DNA of 64,000 bases from Sinonovacula constricta (GCA_007844125.1 CM017558.1:48578772-48642771), one strand, 5' to 3'. Counted from the first letter of the stretch, positions 27,090 through 40,862 are shown. The notes: a model not told the origin generated them from the letters alone. Program-made: numbers and translations.

Positions 27090-27330
27090 GAAATAGGGGC
27101 GCTCGTGGAGCACTGGTGGAGTCGCAGATTTGTAACTCCTCTGACTGCTTAGCTTTTCACCGCGTTGGTTCGAGTCCCGTTCGGGGCGAATGTTAATCTT
27201 CCAGTTGTCTTGCGGTGCGCCGGTGGTTCTACCCAGCCAAGTGTCTGGGGTCTTCTTCCAACAAAAAGCTGGGCGTAGCTATAATGATCATAATTGGTCG
27301 CTGCAATATATTTCCAAAATAAAACAAACA
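27090..27330 (+). repeat. tRNA-derived SINE (Ser/Leu-like head)
   Basis: The head at 27095-27190 has an A-box-like ctggtggagtcgcagat, a long variable-arm-like middle, and a good B box in ggttcgagtcccgttcgggg. The body carries gccggtggttctacccagcc, ctggggtcttcttcc and aaagctgggcgtagctataa. The tail is A-rich with aaacaaacaaat. The spacing between A and B boxes suggests a class II (Ser/Leu) tRNA ancestor. I associate this body with repeats common in bivalve genomes, from memory only. Confidence 0.75.
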
Positions 27331-27888
27331 AATAGTCTTATATGAAAGTCTGTCCTTTGCATACTCATATCCGATGGTTGCACTGTTATTCTTCCACAGC
27401 AAACACCTAACTCTATACCTAATTTTACTGTGGGAAAATTCAATTCCATGTTCATGTTTGCCATGTAAGATACGCTTGATAGCCAGAGGCTTATAGCCAG
27501 GGAGTAGGTCCACAACTGAATTACTTCCCTGACGAACGGAGCTAAGATATTGATTGAAATATATTCTGACACTAGCAATGATATATGTGTCTTTTATATC
27601 ACCTTCTCGACAGAATGTTCATTTTTCCTACTAGGACAAGACAATTGTGGAGGTTTTATCAGTAAATTCTGTGTACCCTTTAAATTATATACACAAGCTT
27701 CTAGAAAGTGTTGATTAGTTATTAAAATAATTTTTATACTTTTGCAGTCATTTTGTATCGATTTGAAAGATTGCACTATATATAAGTACAAAAGCTATGA
27801 TTGCATTTCAAACAAAAAGCTAAAAAATTTTAAACACAATTGTTAATTCCGCCACCATCCAACATTTAAGGTGATTACAGGTACATAC

Positions 27889-28180
27889 GACCGGCCGCAA
27901 TAGCTCAAGCGGTAGTGCGTCGACTTGCGGATCGGGAGGTCGCAGGTTCAAACCCCGGCCGTGTCAAACCAAAAGACTTTAAAGTTGGTAGTAGTGGCTT
28001 CCCTCCTAACGCTCAAGGCAAAGGGGACAGCGACATCGGTGTCAGTATAATTGGACCGACCTAGTTCAGTCCCTGGGCATCTCATAAGTGCCCTTGTGCT
28101 ATAATGATAGAAATGTCGTTGCACAGTATCGGCAAAGTGCCCACAAATCCCAACCCATCCCTCACAGGTACATATTCCAC
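27889..28180 (+). repeat. tRNA-derived SINE, copy 1
   Basis: The head has A box atagctcaagcggtagtgcg and B box ggttcaaaccccggcc, with acceptor-like ggccg and cggcc flanks. The body includes ttggtagtagtggcttccct, a ccgacc word and gctataatgatagaaatgtc. Copy 2 (minus strand, 40.6-40.86 kb) matches throughout, but each has a private indel: copy 1 has an extra segment gcatctcataagtgcccttg near 28076-28095 and lacks about 14 bases after gggacagc. A polymerase III promoter is present in form. Transcription cannot be judged. Confidence 0.85.
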
Positions 28181-29124
28181 TACCCTTCCAATTCGCGTAA
28201 GTACCCCATTTTTGACTACAGAACGGAAGGACAACGTGACCGTTTTACCTGTTGTATGGCTTTCATTCACAGTGGCCTTACATACTTTTGTTGTTTTTCT
28301 TTCGGAATATTTTTTAAATACCACAAAAACGAAAAGTCTTATAGCTAGGATACCAGAAATATTTACACATAAATTCAGTTAATACTTCGGTATTTACATG
28401 CTTGGCAGATCATGAGCGGAAAGCTTGAACATATTCTCTTTTAAGTTAATTTATATCAGTTTGGTATTTCAAATAACTAAGTTAACATCTAGATTCTAGA
28501 TAAAGTGGCATAACTAGTATGATTATATTAAATGATATTTTCCGTTAAAGGTCATGCGTTAAATAAGACCTTATATGTGCCATTGATTGGATGTTGATTA
28601 CCACAGCACAGATAGTATCAGACATGGCGCCAGATATCAGTGCATCTCTAATAACGTATGTTAAATTACTTCTGACTTTCGTTCTTAACATGTTGTACAT
28701 CTCTTTGTGTATCCCACACCCCTCCCCACCCAATAGTTTATCGTACTTTACCACCATCTCGACGTAAGTAAGTCTGTGGTGGGCTCATCGAAAATGCACG
28801 AACACACGAGTTGCCATGTAACCATCTCCCATTTAAAACATCACACTTTCTCAAACCATTTAGCTATGCATACAGTGGGTTCAATAACAACAAAATGCTG
28901 CAATTCACTAACTGTAATTACCAAGAAATCTCCTGGAGGCTCTGACACTATGCCTTGATCCTGCAATACTTAATACAACATGTTTAGATGCTGACCTGTG
29001 ATGGTTTGTATTCATAAGACGAAATTATTTAGCAGACATGCTTGTTACAGATGTTGTAAAGCGCTGTCATAATTTGAGTTTATATGTCGAAATTTTTGGT
29101 GGCTTTGTCTTATATTAAGATGTT
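28181..29124. other. No recognised gene
   Basis: Contains a 70-codon minus-strand frame (28545-28757) with no supporting splice context. The left part may include an unrecognised SINE tail. Nothing else was seen. Confidence 0.4.
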
Positions 29125-29285
29125 TTATATAAATATCTTCGACATAGGCGTGCACATGTTATTAGACCACACTATACTTGGTCCAGTAGTAGCTGATGAA
29201 GACGAACGTACATCGTAGAGATACTTGTTTGTGTTCTGTGCTCCATCCACTCCTACCCTATACATTTTCAATATTGGAATAAAGA
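29125..29285 (-). CDS. Candidate 3' terminal exon, unidentified product
   Basis: The minus strand shows a strong acceptor, a T-rich tract ending atccttttcag, with AG at 29287-29286. From 29285 the exon is 161 bases: two bases completing a split codon, 52 sense codons, then TAA at 29125-29127. The reading has a protein-like texture, with NTNKYLYDV, a run of four Ser, TTGPS and WSNNMC. There is one cysteine. No AATAAA was seen close after the stop, and the upstream exon is not identified. No family is recognised. Confidence 0.35.
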
Positions 29286-32004
29286 CTGAAAAGGATAAAA
29301 AATGTTCCGAAGATGCGATGTTGATTGTGCAAGATGGATAGCACGTTGCTGGGAAATCACTCACAATAATGGAGCATTTTCAATCGGAATTCCTCGGATA
29401 ATACCAGCATCCGTCATTGTCAGTCGGTTGTAAATGATTGACGGATATGCACACATTAAAAGGTCTACCGGAATTGAAATTAAGCAACAATATAGTTCTG
29501 TTCAGAAAGTTATGTCTTTCCGACTCAGAACAAAAATGTCTATTGACTTTAACGTGAGCCTCTATACCTCTCTTTATATATTGTTAAGATTGAAAGAAGC
29601 GCCTTTATGATGATTAGAAATTCAAATAACTTTATTCTAGTTTTAGGTTGACGGTTCAATTGCACGGTTGTATTTAACTATGTGCTAGCATAACAAAACA
29701 TGTTTTTACTTTTATTAGTTATAATAAATAATGTTACGTCGTCGTAAATTTTTGCCAATAAATAACACACCGTACTCCAAATAGTTAAAATCTCAACTTT
29801 GTAACTACGTGTATTCGACAGTGATTAGGCAATCATACATCCAATAGTGAGATATTCAATGTTTGATTTTAAATTGAATGTACCCCATAGCCTGAAAGCC
29901 TGAACATGGTTGAATCTTCCCGCCATGATGCATTGCATGTGGTATACAGGCCGCCACATAAACCAACACCCGTCCTCCTAGGCTAGAACTTTCCTTCATG
30001 CTATAATTTAATTGCATTTCACAATCACACTTTACTCCCCGAGGGAAAAGGAAGCTGTCAGATTAATTCTGCGAACACCAGTTAAGAGAATAAGAATAGA
30101 AGAGCTCTTCAATGACTGTCGATCACCTCCTGACATGTGATCTATAAGGTTTTCCTGCTTTTTAACCGAACTTTATTTGGAAATGGAGGACGGAAGATGA
30201 AACAAATGTAAATGTCAAATAAGTATGAAATACGAAAGTAGTAAAAGACAATCCAATCTGTCAGCCCTTTTAGAGGGAAACTGGGCTTTAAATACCAAAA
30301 TTACTTCTCCATCTTTCAGTAAAGGTCACCAGAAAAACGGGTTCATCGGATGGAAAGTTGAAGCAGTGTTTAAAAATTGCTTATCTTTAAAAACACATTA
30401 CAACTCAGGTGATATATACTAATTGTGAACAAGTTTAAGTAAAGATTAATAACTTGGGACAGCATTTGTTTAATCTTGTCTTTTGCGCACTAGGTAGCTT
30501 TTCATTCTCAACATTAAGTCTAACTGCACGCATTTCCTCTTTCGTCACAAACAAACATGTCTTTTAAGAGATGTGTTTTGTACACTGTACGACTCATATA
30601 TCTTTACAAAAACTATTGCTCGACTTGAATTGAACGTAACTTATTATGTAAACGGCATTAATGTTTTCAAATTAACGCCCACAATATGTGTGACATAAAC
30701 GCCGGATGGCCAACATTTGACAAATTAACTTCGTGTTGGCTGGAACCTTTCAAGAGCCTCAATCCGGAATAGTTTAGATACAGTCGACCATGGGCTTGGC
30801 CAGCATAGAGAACTAGGGGGTGACAGGGGAATCTCACACAACATTGTTGTATTGATGTAAGGTGGCACTAATGACCGTAGATGATTTACGAGGTGAGACA
30901 GAAAAGCGATATTCCGAGGTGATTTCTGGTCTTTAGATATATCTTTAAGAGACGTTTGTCTTTCATTGTTGCTTAAATAAGACCGGTTACATTTTGATAA
31001 TTCAAAAACGCATTTTATTGTTAAAATAAAGTTATTATTCTATCGGACGTCGGAATGTTGAATATATGCAATTGATAGGGGTTTAGATTGAAACATTTTA
31101 AACGATGTGGCCAAAGAATGATTGTATGTCCATATACACGTGTTTAACAAACAAATGTTTACTTTTGGGGGTTTATTTGTTTTGTCTTCGGAAAGATAGT
31201 ACCATTATTTATCGACATATTTTTCATATGACGAAATGTACTTTTATCGTTCTGCTATATCTGAGTATGCCAGGTTCTTACACGGCCGTAAATTCGCGTG
31301 TTTTCCTTCAAAGTTAAGTTGCACTTATAACCGAAATAGCAGCATTCTTTATTTTTCCACGTGTCCTACAAGCCGTACGTGTTATTGTAATTATATTTAT
31401 TTTGATAATCTGAAACGAAAGTAAATAATCTTCAGCAGACTGAGGCAGAGGCGAAATTTAGCTTTAATTAGAATTGACTTTTAATTTCAATATTTCAATA
31501 TTTGACTAAATGTAATTATCACAATACTTGTCACCGTTATTTATTATCTAATCCCCTAACTTTATTTATTGGACAATCTGCTGATATCCAAATACAACTG
31601 GTGGGTGTTACACAATCGTTTCTCAAGCAAAATTCAATATTTTGAATATTTGCTATCCAGGTATTTCGATACACCGTGTTGTGTCGATGGTTTGGTGTAT
31701 TGGTTTTGTAGAGCAGCTGTTTACAGATCTCTTCAAATTTATGAACGAGTGGTTTTTCTTCAGTGATATGTAATGTACTGAGGCGTTGCTATACAATGAT
31801 ACTAAGAGGAAAAAAGCTAGTTTTTTGGCGCATTTGAGAATTGAAGTGGGCCGAACTTCCGTCTCTATATGGCATTCCTGTTTTCGTATTGTACAGGTGT
31901 TGCATATGAACAAAGTAAGTTCAATGTCACTTGGATTCTTATTGGCTTGTCGTATTGGTCGTAAAAAATCGCCGCGTGCATGTAATCTATGCTGTCATTT
32001 ATAT
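29286..32004. other. No supported gene
   Basis: A 65-codon plus-strand frame with an ATG (30225-30422) reads moderately protein-like but has no other support. A GC-richer patch lies at 29880-30000. No RNA or repeat was recognised. Confidence 0.4.
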
Positions 32005-32282
32005 TCATCCTATAAGGATTGTTGCTTGATATTTTCCATTGATGGACATTAGACTTTGGTACCTCAATCCCATCTACACATAAACAACATGGTACAGCCA
32101 TGTATACTTCTTCTCGTGTCTTTTTAGAGCTTTGTAAAACCGGTTTAATCACCCCAGTCGGTTTCTTTTGTCGACTGACCGTTCCAAGGCGGTAACTGTT
32201 GGGTTGGCTCTTTTTGTTTAATGACTCATCACAGAGTTGTTCTTACTTTTATATTTGGCTTGCATGTGAATACCTTTTATAT
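32005..32282 (+). repeat. Unidentified dispersed element, copy 2
   Basis: Shorter copy of the element at 22790-23220; about 150 bases of the middle are missing relative to copy 1. The right half, from 32148 on, is the best conserved, including the 34-base identical run at 32172-32205. Confidence 0.75.
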
Positions 32283-35200
32283 TTTGATTTATGTTGCAAT
32301 TAGGACGTTGTCATGTATCCTAGCAAGCGTTTTAGCCGTATGAAGTTTGAATCTTTATATCGAAAACCTTACATTAATGGTAACTGGCTCCCTTTGTAAC
32401 ATAAACACAATATAAATAAGAAAATATATTAATGTCCGTAGTTTACACCAATCACATGAAGCTTATGTAGATCGGCTGTCAACAATACTGACTTGTTGCT
32501 GAAATAAGCGGAGTGAATAGTAACAAATATACCATCGGGTTCGTTTTAACTGTATATCGATCATCTTTAGTCCCTGTGTTTGATGAGACATTTGGGTCGC
32601 TGGGGTATACAGAGGTAAATTGGCGTGTTGGGGTTTATTTTCGTCACAAGGTGTGGGATTTTATACATCTTAAGGTTGTAGTTTGTTCGTCTTTCACGCT
32701 GTCACTGACAGTGTGCAATTACTACGCGGGTCAGAGAGAGAGCGGCGGTAACTCGGTGCATCTTCATTGCTTCAAGGGATAAAGTAGGGATACATTAACT
32801 CGGGGTGATTTATCTAAACATCCCTCCGCATTTAGTGTTCACTTGTGCTTTGTGACAACTACACTGCAGGGATTCCTGTTTAATGCTGGATTTAGCAACG
32901 ACGGTTATTTACTGTTTGATTTGTGTTAGTGGTAATTTTGCATATATGGGGATATTGTTGTTTTGTGTTCTTCAAATGGAGAGAAGCTTTAGTGTTTAGT
33001 GAACTGTGTTTCTACTGGTTTGATATACATATATTATTGTTGCTGTTTGTAAATGTTCAGAATAAAGAAGGGCTCTATGGTCAATGTGCTTAGTGTACAA
33101 TTTACAAATTGTAACAGATGTATTTTGCCTTAAAAGGCCATCTCGTTTAGGTGTCCGAGTATATGTGTGTTATGAATGTATAGTTTGTTAGTCTAGCTGT
33201 ATGATGACTTTTCATGTCACAGATAAAAGTAGTGTAGTTGTATATTTGCAATACCTTTACGTGTTGCCAGATATGTCAGAGTTATATAAAAATCGTACAT
33301 TTGACGAACGTTAGGTCCGTTAAATTTCATGTATGTAAAGTTCCACCTGTAGAATAATATGTAGTGCTATTCGAGCAGTATTTACATGAAGAGAGATATG
33401 TAACAATCACAAGTAGGTGGACTAATTATATAGGGTATATAGGCCGAAATCTGTGAGAAACTAGCGAGTAGTCTGCATACTTTAGCTGACAGCTGTGACA
33501 ACTTAATCAATCCAGGTACTCTGAACTAACAATCGTTCGTATGCATGTATGTATAATGACTGAATTAAGTAGAGAAGTACACGAGCAATACATCTGCAAA
33601 ACAAACTGTTGCTTTTACGTGTTTGTCTTTATACTCGATACGGGTTTCCTTTTTTAAATGCAAAATATGTTTATTACTGGCACATGTATTCATACAACTG
33701 TTTGCTGTCAATTTAATTTTAGTTTTAATTGTGTATGAAATCCCGTGCTTGCTCAAAGAGATACGTCATGTGAGACTGTCCTTGAGCAGGTTGACTTTGG
33801 TCTTCAAAACAAAGAATCAGGGTCAAATTACATCAATAGAAAGTTGCATGGTATACGAAGAAAGAACAATTTGCTTACTCATTGTTAATGTGCCCCGTCA
33901 TGGTAAACTTATCTCGCTGGTAAGGGATGAGTTTGCTTTGCTGGACTTTATATAGGCTTTATGAAATGGGATAAGATGGGAGCCAATGTAAATCATGGAT
34001 ATAAATGGAATCGTGCAGTTGGATATATGGACTCAAACTATTGTCGAACGTTTGCGTTTCATGTAAAGTAACTCTTATAACACTTTAGCATTCTACGTGA
34101 AAATAGTAAGTGATTTATCTTAAAGCCTTAAGTTTAGTTTTCCTGACAGAAAACACTTTCTAGGTTGATACGTTATTAAAGACTTTATTTTTAATTCGTT
34201 AATGCGAATATGCTGCTATTTTATTTCATCTTCAACGATATTAACATACAGTTTAAGGCAAATATTAAACGTGTACACATTATGTAAATATCGTACATAA
34301 TGCATAATACATTCCAATCATCAACTGTGTGTCTTCTGTCTCTCCCTGCCCCAACACATCTCTTAATATCCACAGCTCTTGATGTTTGCGTGTAGCACAT
34401 CACGCTTGATGAAGTACGTAAATGTCTGGCATTAGTGTTTATGTATTCTGTATCAGCGATTTACATGCATATGAAGTCCTTTACAGGCCGCATGCCTTCA
34501 TAAATTGTCCCCTCATCGCATTACTTTATGCTTGGATGATTTCGTTTCTGCAATAAATACATATTCGCACGAACTTTTACCTGAGTTGGTTGTTTGTGAT
34601 TACTTTCTGGTGGATACAATTTCATTAATATAGCAGCAGCCTTATTATAATCTTAATTAACATCATTTTTCTGTATTTCTGGTTGCAATGTACGCATGCG
34701 TTCTGTTTAAATCCAACGTTTGTGGAGTTTATATGAGGTCGCTGCTCAGAATACCAGTATTTTAGCATCCTACTAAAACAATATGTTGATATATTACACT
34801 CGGGGAATTTTTAAAATCGTATGCATCAATTGAACATGATATATTGTCTTGCAGTTTTATAACGTGCTGAGTGACATGTTTCAACCTAATAGTTTTCCGC
34901 GAAAACGTTTGTTACATTGTTGTTGCTTTTTTTATCTTATCTTATATAGACCACGTGTGAGATACAAAAGTGTCGTAGTTGATTCTAAGTTAACAACACT
35001 TGACTGGTATAAGCTCTTGCAATAAAACACTTAACTTTCAGTTCAGAATACACACTGATAACCATAGAGTATTCATTCACAGAACGATTCCCATGATATT
35101 TCTTGAGTTTTCTAAAGTCGGCATGAACATGTCCCTTATTGGTGCTCTTTCGTTTTGTATTTGTATGATTTACTGATACGGTTGTGTATATTTTGAAATC

Positions 35201-37192
35201 CGGGCTAAAACCTTGTTATTTTACCCTTAGCCAGTATTCGAAACATGTAACCATTGTCAAACAGCACAAAACATCCTTATCTAGCACTGAACGTAAAATA
35301 TCATTTATTCCCGGAGACAAAAAACAAAAGAGACAAGACAACAACTGTCTTATCAGACGTTCAGTGTGAATTAAGTGACTGAACACAGAACTATATTTTA
35401 TGCTGCATTTTTATTGTGTTCACGGGGTTTCATAACCGATAATTTAGGTATCATTGGTCCACAGGAAGTACATCGCTGACCTTTCATGTATAAGAGATGT
35501 CTCGGGAACAACCGCGTTTTCAGTGTAAAGCGTGTGATTCTCACGCCAAGGGTACTGTAATTTAGAAGTCATTGTTGTCATGTAATGCAAAAATCATGTC
35601 GGCGATGCATATTAATTGAGGCTGTCGTTCTCGCGTTATCCCTGTGTTATTGGGGTACATGTTGTTGATCATAATGCCTTTTGGTTAGCAACCTTGAACT
35701 ACACAGTATATTTTAAAGTTGCAGGCATTTTGCAAGAAAAGTATTACAGCGTCTATAATAAAATGCATTTAGGTGTCTGAGATTAGTTTGTAATTTGCTT
35801 TGCCCTGGTTAACATTAGTGTGGAAAAATGATGCATACCAAGTCGTATTTATACTTATGTAAGACTGTGTCAAACAATTGGTCCTAATTATTTACATTAA
35901 ATTAAATGATATCAAAAGCAAAATTAGAATGTAGTATGTTTTTGTCGATCAATATAAAATTACGGTTTGATATTATGATATGGATTTAATAGCATAAACC
36001 AACTAATGTTGAACTTTAAAGGTTTTATATTAGTGCAGCAATCGATATATCCGCCACACAACATACAGTCAAACCATTGTGGACGAGTAGAGATGGTTAC
36101 TAGTATACTAAAACAGGCTTCAAATATCTCTTTACATTAAATTATTTTCTAGCATCAAAGAAACATTTGCAATTATTCGTAGAAAATGGTTAATGCAACA
36201 ACCTTTTATGACGCGAACCTTTGCTCAAGCATGCATGACACATATTTGTACTGACTGCCGTGGGAATCATGTGCCCCCCATATAATATACTCTCCAATAT
36301 ACAAGTCACAGTTCTTCTGGTCATAAATGAACCTTTGTGTCATGGCATAAATGACAACGGCAAGCTATTGGAGTGTAAATGTATTCCAGGAATGCTAGGT
36401 AATTGCGGCAGTTTTCCATTAATAAAATAATGATGATATACATGTATGTCTTTAAATAGAAAAGAAATTAATTATTTGACAAAAGACTCGAAATGCTTGA
36501 TATAGAAGATATTGGCATGGACAGAACTGGATAGTTAAAGACAGCGTTTGGCGTCTAAACATTTAGAAGTTACATCAGCGTTGCATCTCTTAAAACCGAG
36601 AACACCATACTCTGGGGAAAAGCAAGCAAGCTTCCAAAATTATTTGTTACTAAACAGACCATGGTAGTGTCGGTTTTCAAGTCACTATTTTGCAACTGTC
36701 AGGGACATACCGTACTTTGCAACCCATCGTTAAGTATGGGGACAGTAAACAAAATGGTAATGAAATAAAGAACCCCACATAAAGACGAAGGGATGGATAG
36801 ATCGAGTTATACCCAGTGTGAAGATCTGTTACCTCTGGCCACTGAGCTGTGACCATCACAACAATAACCTTGTCTTCAGGCAGTTTGTAGTGCAGAGTTG
36901 TTTAACAATATTTCTTTTGAAACTTACTGTCATTACAATTCTATGAAAGGTCGCAATATTGTATGGTTTACGGAGAGAAGTGCAACGTTGTTGAAGGTAG
37001 AGACGATGTCTTCCTCGTGATTGCATTTTTCTTTTCTTTTTTGTAAATGTCCAAACATCCTCGATTGTGTCAGTAATCTTAAACATAGATGATATTTTGC
37101 AATACTTTGCGTCAACAACATTTATTTTCATTTTATAAGCTAAATACAGAATACATTTATCTATACAAAATGTCATTTCTAAAATATAGCTG
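32283..37192. other. Long AT-rich stretch without a supported gene
   Basis: Short frames (for example 32513-32782 plus, 33623-33955 plus, 36856-37176 minus) lack clear splice sites, Kozak-like starts or recognisable motifs. No repeat family was recognised. This could be intron or intergenic. Confidence 0.4.
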
Positions 37193-38358
37193 TTACCAAT
37201 CGTACAAACACTGCAGTTTGGTTACCAATCGTACAAACACTGCAGTTTGGTTACCAATCGTACAAACACTGCATTTTGGTTACCAATCGTACAAACACTG
37301 CAGTTTGGTTGCCAATCGTACAAACACTGAAGTTTGGTTACCAATCGTACAAACACTGAAGTTTGGTTACCAATACCAATCGTACAAACACTGTAGTTTG
37401 GTTACCAATCGTACAAACACTGCAGTTTGGTTACCAATCGTACAAACACTGCATTTTGGTTACCAATCGTACAAACACTGAAGTTTGGTTACCAATCGTA
37501 CAAACACTGCAGTTTGGTTACCAATCGTACAAACACTGAAGTTTGGTTACCAATTGTACAAACACTGCAGTTTGGTTACCAATCGTACAAACACTGAAGT
37601 TTGGTTACCAATTGTACAAATACTGAAGTTTGGTTACCAATTGTACAAACACTGAAGTTTGGTTATCAATCGTACAAACACTGCAGTTTGGTTACCAATC
37701 GTACAAATGCTGAAGTTTGGTTACCAATTGTACAAACACTGCAGCTTGGTTACCAATCGTGCAAACACTGCAGTTTGGTTACCAATTGTACAAACACTGC
37801 AGTTTGGTTACCAATCGTACAAACACTGCAGTTTGGTTACCAATCGTACAAATACTGAAGTTTGGTTACCAATCGTACAAACACTGCAGTTTGGTTACCA
37901 ATCGTACAAATACTGAAGTTTGGTTACCAATCGTACAAACACTGCAGCTTGGTTACCAATCGTGCAAACACTGCAGTTTGGTTACCAATCGTAAAAACAC
38001 TGCAGTTTGGTTACCAATCGTACAAACACTGCAGTTTGGTTACCAATCGTACAAACACTGCAGTTTGGTTACCAATCGTACAAACACTGCAGCTTGGTTA
38101 CCAATCGTGCAAACACTGCAGTTTGGTTACCAATCGTACAAACACTGCAGTTTGGTTACCAATCGTACAAACACTGCAGCTTGGTTACCAATCGTGCAAA
38201 CACTGCAGTTTGGTTGCCAATCTTACAAACACGGCAGTTTGGTTACTAATCGTACAAACACTGCAGTTTGGTTACCAATCGTACAAACACTGCAGTTTGG
38301 TTACCAATCGTACAAACACTGCAGTTTGGTTACCAATCGTACAAACACTGCAGTTTGG
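37193..38358. repeat. 29-bp minisatellite, 40 copies
   Basis: Units read ttaccaatcgtacaaacact followed by gcagtttgg. Length 1166 bp equals 40 units plus one 6-bp duplication (accaat) near 37368-37380. The variant gcagcttgg followed by a cgtgcaaac unit recurs at 37741, 37944, 38089 and 38176, at spacings of 203, 145 and 87 bp, that is 7, 5 and 3 units. Since 29 is not a multiple of three, each plus-strand frame passes through all phases, giving a 29-residue peptide cycle. The unit has no plus-strand stop, so frames of up to 216 codons appear. They are most likely artefacts. There are no spacers, so it is not a CRISPR array. Confidence 0.95.
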
Positions 38359-40499
38359 CAAAGGTAGCTCCACTTGTTTAAAACATTTAACGCTTTGTTC
38401 TATGCACTGCGATCTATATAGTTTCTATGTCTCATCATAGATGTCCTGTAAGTTTTGTACGGTTGACATAACAGGTGACATACATGTACCATTAATGTAA
38501 CACCTGCAGCTTTACCGACACTAAGTGTCATTGTCGTTACACGCCCATTATGATACACCAACACGATGATGAACGGATTGCAGAATTAAAGATTTCCTGC
38601 ACGTTTCTGGATAACATTTAAAAAGCTTATTTACGACTTTCCTAATAAGACCTTCCGCTTTGTCACTGTTTCCGGTTCTTCTTTCTTCCAGACAGCAGAA
38701 AGTCGGTAAATCACGAGGAATACAAGTTTCAAGTCTTTGTATCTACATATTTATTAATCTTTTTTTTTCTTGCGATAAGGATCTAATATGAGTGCATTTA
38801 ATCACGATGCAAACTGTTATACTATCCAACCTACTAAATGGCGTTGAAATAACTAGATAATATTAATATGAGCCAGTTATTGTATAATCTGACGGCTTAT
38901 CTATTTTTAGGACAGTTTAGAACTACCTTCAACGATTGTGTTCTGCGACATATGAAATCATGTGAATGAGAGTTTTTTCATTTGCAATGTAGATATCCTG
39001 TCCATTTCTGTATCTTGTACATCCCGTCCTTAATCTTCTACCTGACTGAATGCGGTTTAAGCTTTTCACTAAATGAATCTTGAATTAAACTGAATCTTAA
39101 ATTTAACCAAACTTGGATTTAAATATCTTGTTTAGATTAAGTAAAGTCGTATCCTCAAATACCACTTATGGAACTCTAATTTCTTTATAAAACACATGGG
39201 TCTTATTTTGAAAAGGCACATGATTCTTCTCTAAATCCTGAGTTAAGCCTTCGATCGGAGACGTCCATATGTAGATGGTGATTAGCTTGGTATCCCGTGA
39301 CTGGTTAAAACAAACCTTGGTCCTGAGTAAACATTTATACAGTTCATGTTTACATATCGTCGCTACTGTTGCTATCGGCCGATGATCTACGGTCGATTTT
39401 GTAATCGATTCTATGGCGTGTATATATTAAAACCCGGTAGTTAAACTAGTACTGTATTGATGTTTATATACAAATACAACTTATTGTAGGTAAGAGAAAC
39501 AGTATGCATGTAAATCCTATCAGTGAAGTGGTTGCAAAGTCGACGTTCCTTGTACACTCATCTGAAATAACTGCAAAAAATGGAACTTGTGTTTCCCGAC
39601 TTGAAGTCTTAGTCGCCAACAGTATGATGTAGTATTTGAAACAGTACTTAGATGTTTTGACTGCAAAAGGGTGTGTTTTACAAGAGATATTCCCAATTTT
39701 TATAATGTCCACAGATGTGTCAGAAGTAATTTAAATTCACATCAATGGCATGCAAGCGACGTGCAACCTGTTTTTCCATGTTTTAACATTCTGTATATTG
39801 TATATCCAAGCATATTGTCTTTGTTGAACTACGAAACCAAGCGTCTTTATCTTTTTCACAAATTGTCAAAAAACAGTACCTTCTCTCCGTTGTTGACATA
39901 GATCCGCTCTGACGGAAAGTGATATTTGTGAAACCAAGATGTTTTTATGTAAAGTTAAATTGTCGACTTATATCCTAATGCTATGTGTGGGATTCATAAA
40001 ACATTTAAACACCATGTTATTGTTAATTTTATTCTACTGACAACAGCAATGCTTTCGTAGAAATGCGAGAAGTAGGTTTGTAAATCTACACAGTCTTTCT
40101 AGGTATAGCAGTATTTAGTTCCGTATTATAAAAAAACAAAACGTTTCGCACCTCGGCTGTCCCTTTGATCTGATTGTATTAATGGTACAATCTGGATATA
40201 CATTATATTATATTCACGTTGATTTGAGTATTGTTATTATTTGAACTTCACATATTCGCGATAGTGTTCGTACTGAAGTTTAAATCGTGTGCATCATCAT
40301 TTTACATGGAAATACACCACACTGTAATATACACTTTTGATTTAAGCGGATCTCTCTTCGTTAAAATTGAATTTTGTTTTTTATCCAAAATACTTTCTTA
40401 AGATTAAACAGAAAACAGCTAGTGCAAAAATATTGTTTCATAATAACTCATGACGCTTATCGTAAAATATTCAATTAGGCAAGGCTTCATGTATGTTCT
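38359..40499. other. No supported gene
   Basis: A very good plus-strand acceptor lies at 38672-38693 (pyrimidine tract ending ttcttccag), but frames after it close within about 30 codons and look low-complexity. Nothing else was recognised. Confidence 0.4.
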
Positions 40500-40858
40500 C
40501 GCCTCCCTGTGGATTCATTATAACCCTGAATGATTTACGGAGGAAGACTCCCTCTAGCACAAATCAGAGTGAAGAAAGCGTAAGTGGTCCATTCTGCAAA
40601 TGGGATGGAGTTGCCGGCATTTTTGCCGATACTGTGCAGCGACATTTCTATCATTATAGCCAGGGACTGAACACGGTCGGTCCATTACACTGACACCGAC
40701 TAGTCAGTCGTAATGCTGTCCCCTTAGCCCCGAGCGTTAGGAGGGAAGCCACTACTACCAACTTAAAAGTCTTTGGTTTGACCCGGCCGGGGTTTGAACC
40801 CGCGACCTCCCGATCCGCAAGCCGACGCTTTACCAATTGAGCTATTTTGCAGGTCTCT
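40500..40858 (-). repeat. tRNA-derived SINE, copy 2
   Basis: Same family as 27889-28180, inverted. Its A box reads atagctcaattggtaaagcg and B box gggttcaaaccccggcc on the minus strand. The body matches copy 1 through gctataatgatagaaatgtc and a cacagtatcggcaaa word to about 40590. The part 40500-40590 is a less certain 3' region. It keeps an extra tacgactgactag segment that copy 1 lacks. Confidence 0.8.
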
Positions 40859-40862
40859 GCAA

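Noticed and set aside
28545..28757. 70-codon minus-strand ATG frame
   Set aside because: No supporting splice sites or recognisable motif.
30225..30422. 65-codon ATG frame, moderately protein-like
   Set aside because: No splice, promoter or homology support; length is within chance for this much sequence.
37089..38440. Plus-strand frames of 130-216 codons in the 29-bp array, and a CRISPR-like look
   Set aside because: The frames follow from a stop-free repeat. Units are contiguous with no spacers, so it is not CRISPR.
38672..38790. Excellent plus-strand splice acceptor
   Set aside because: The frames after it close within about 30 codons and look low-complexity; no exon can be supported.
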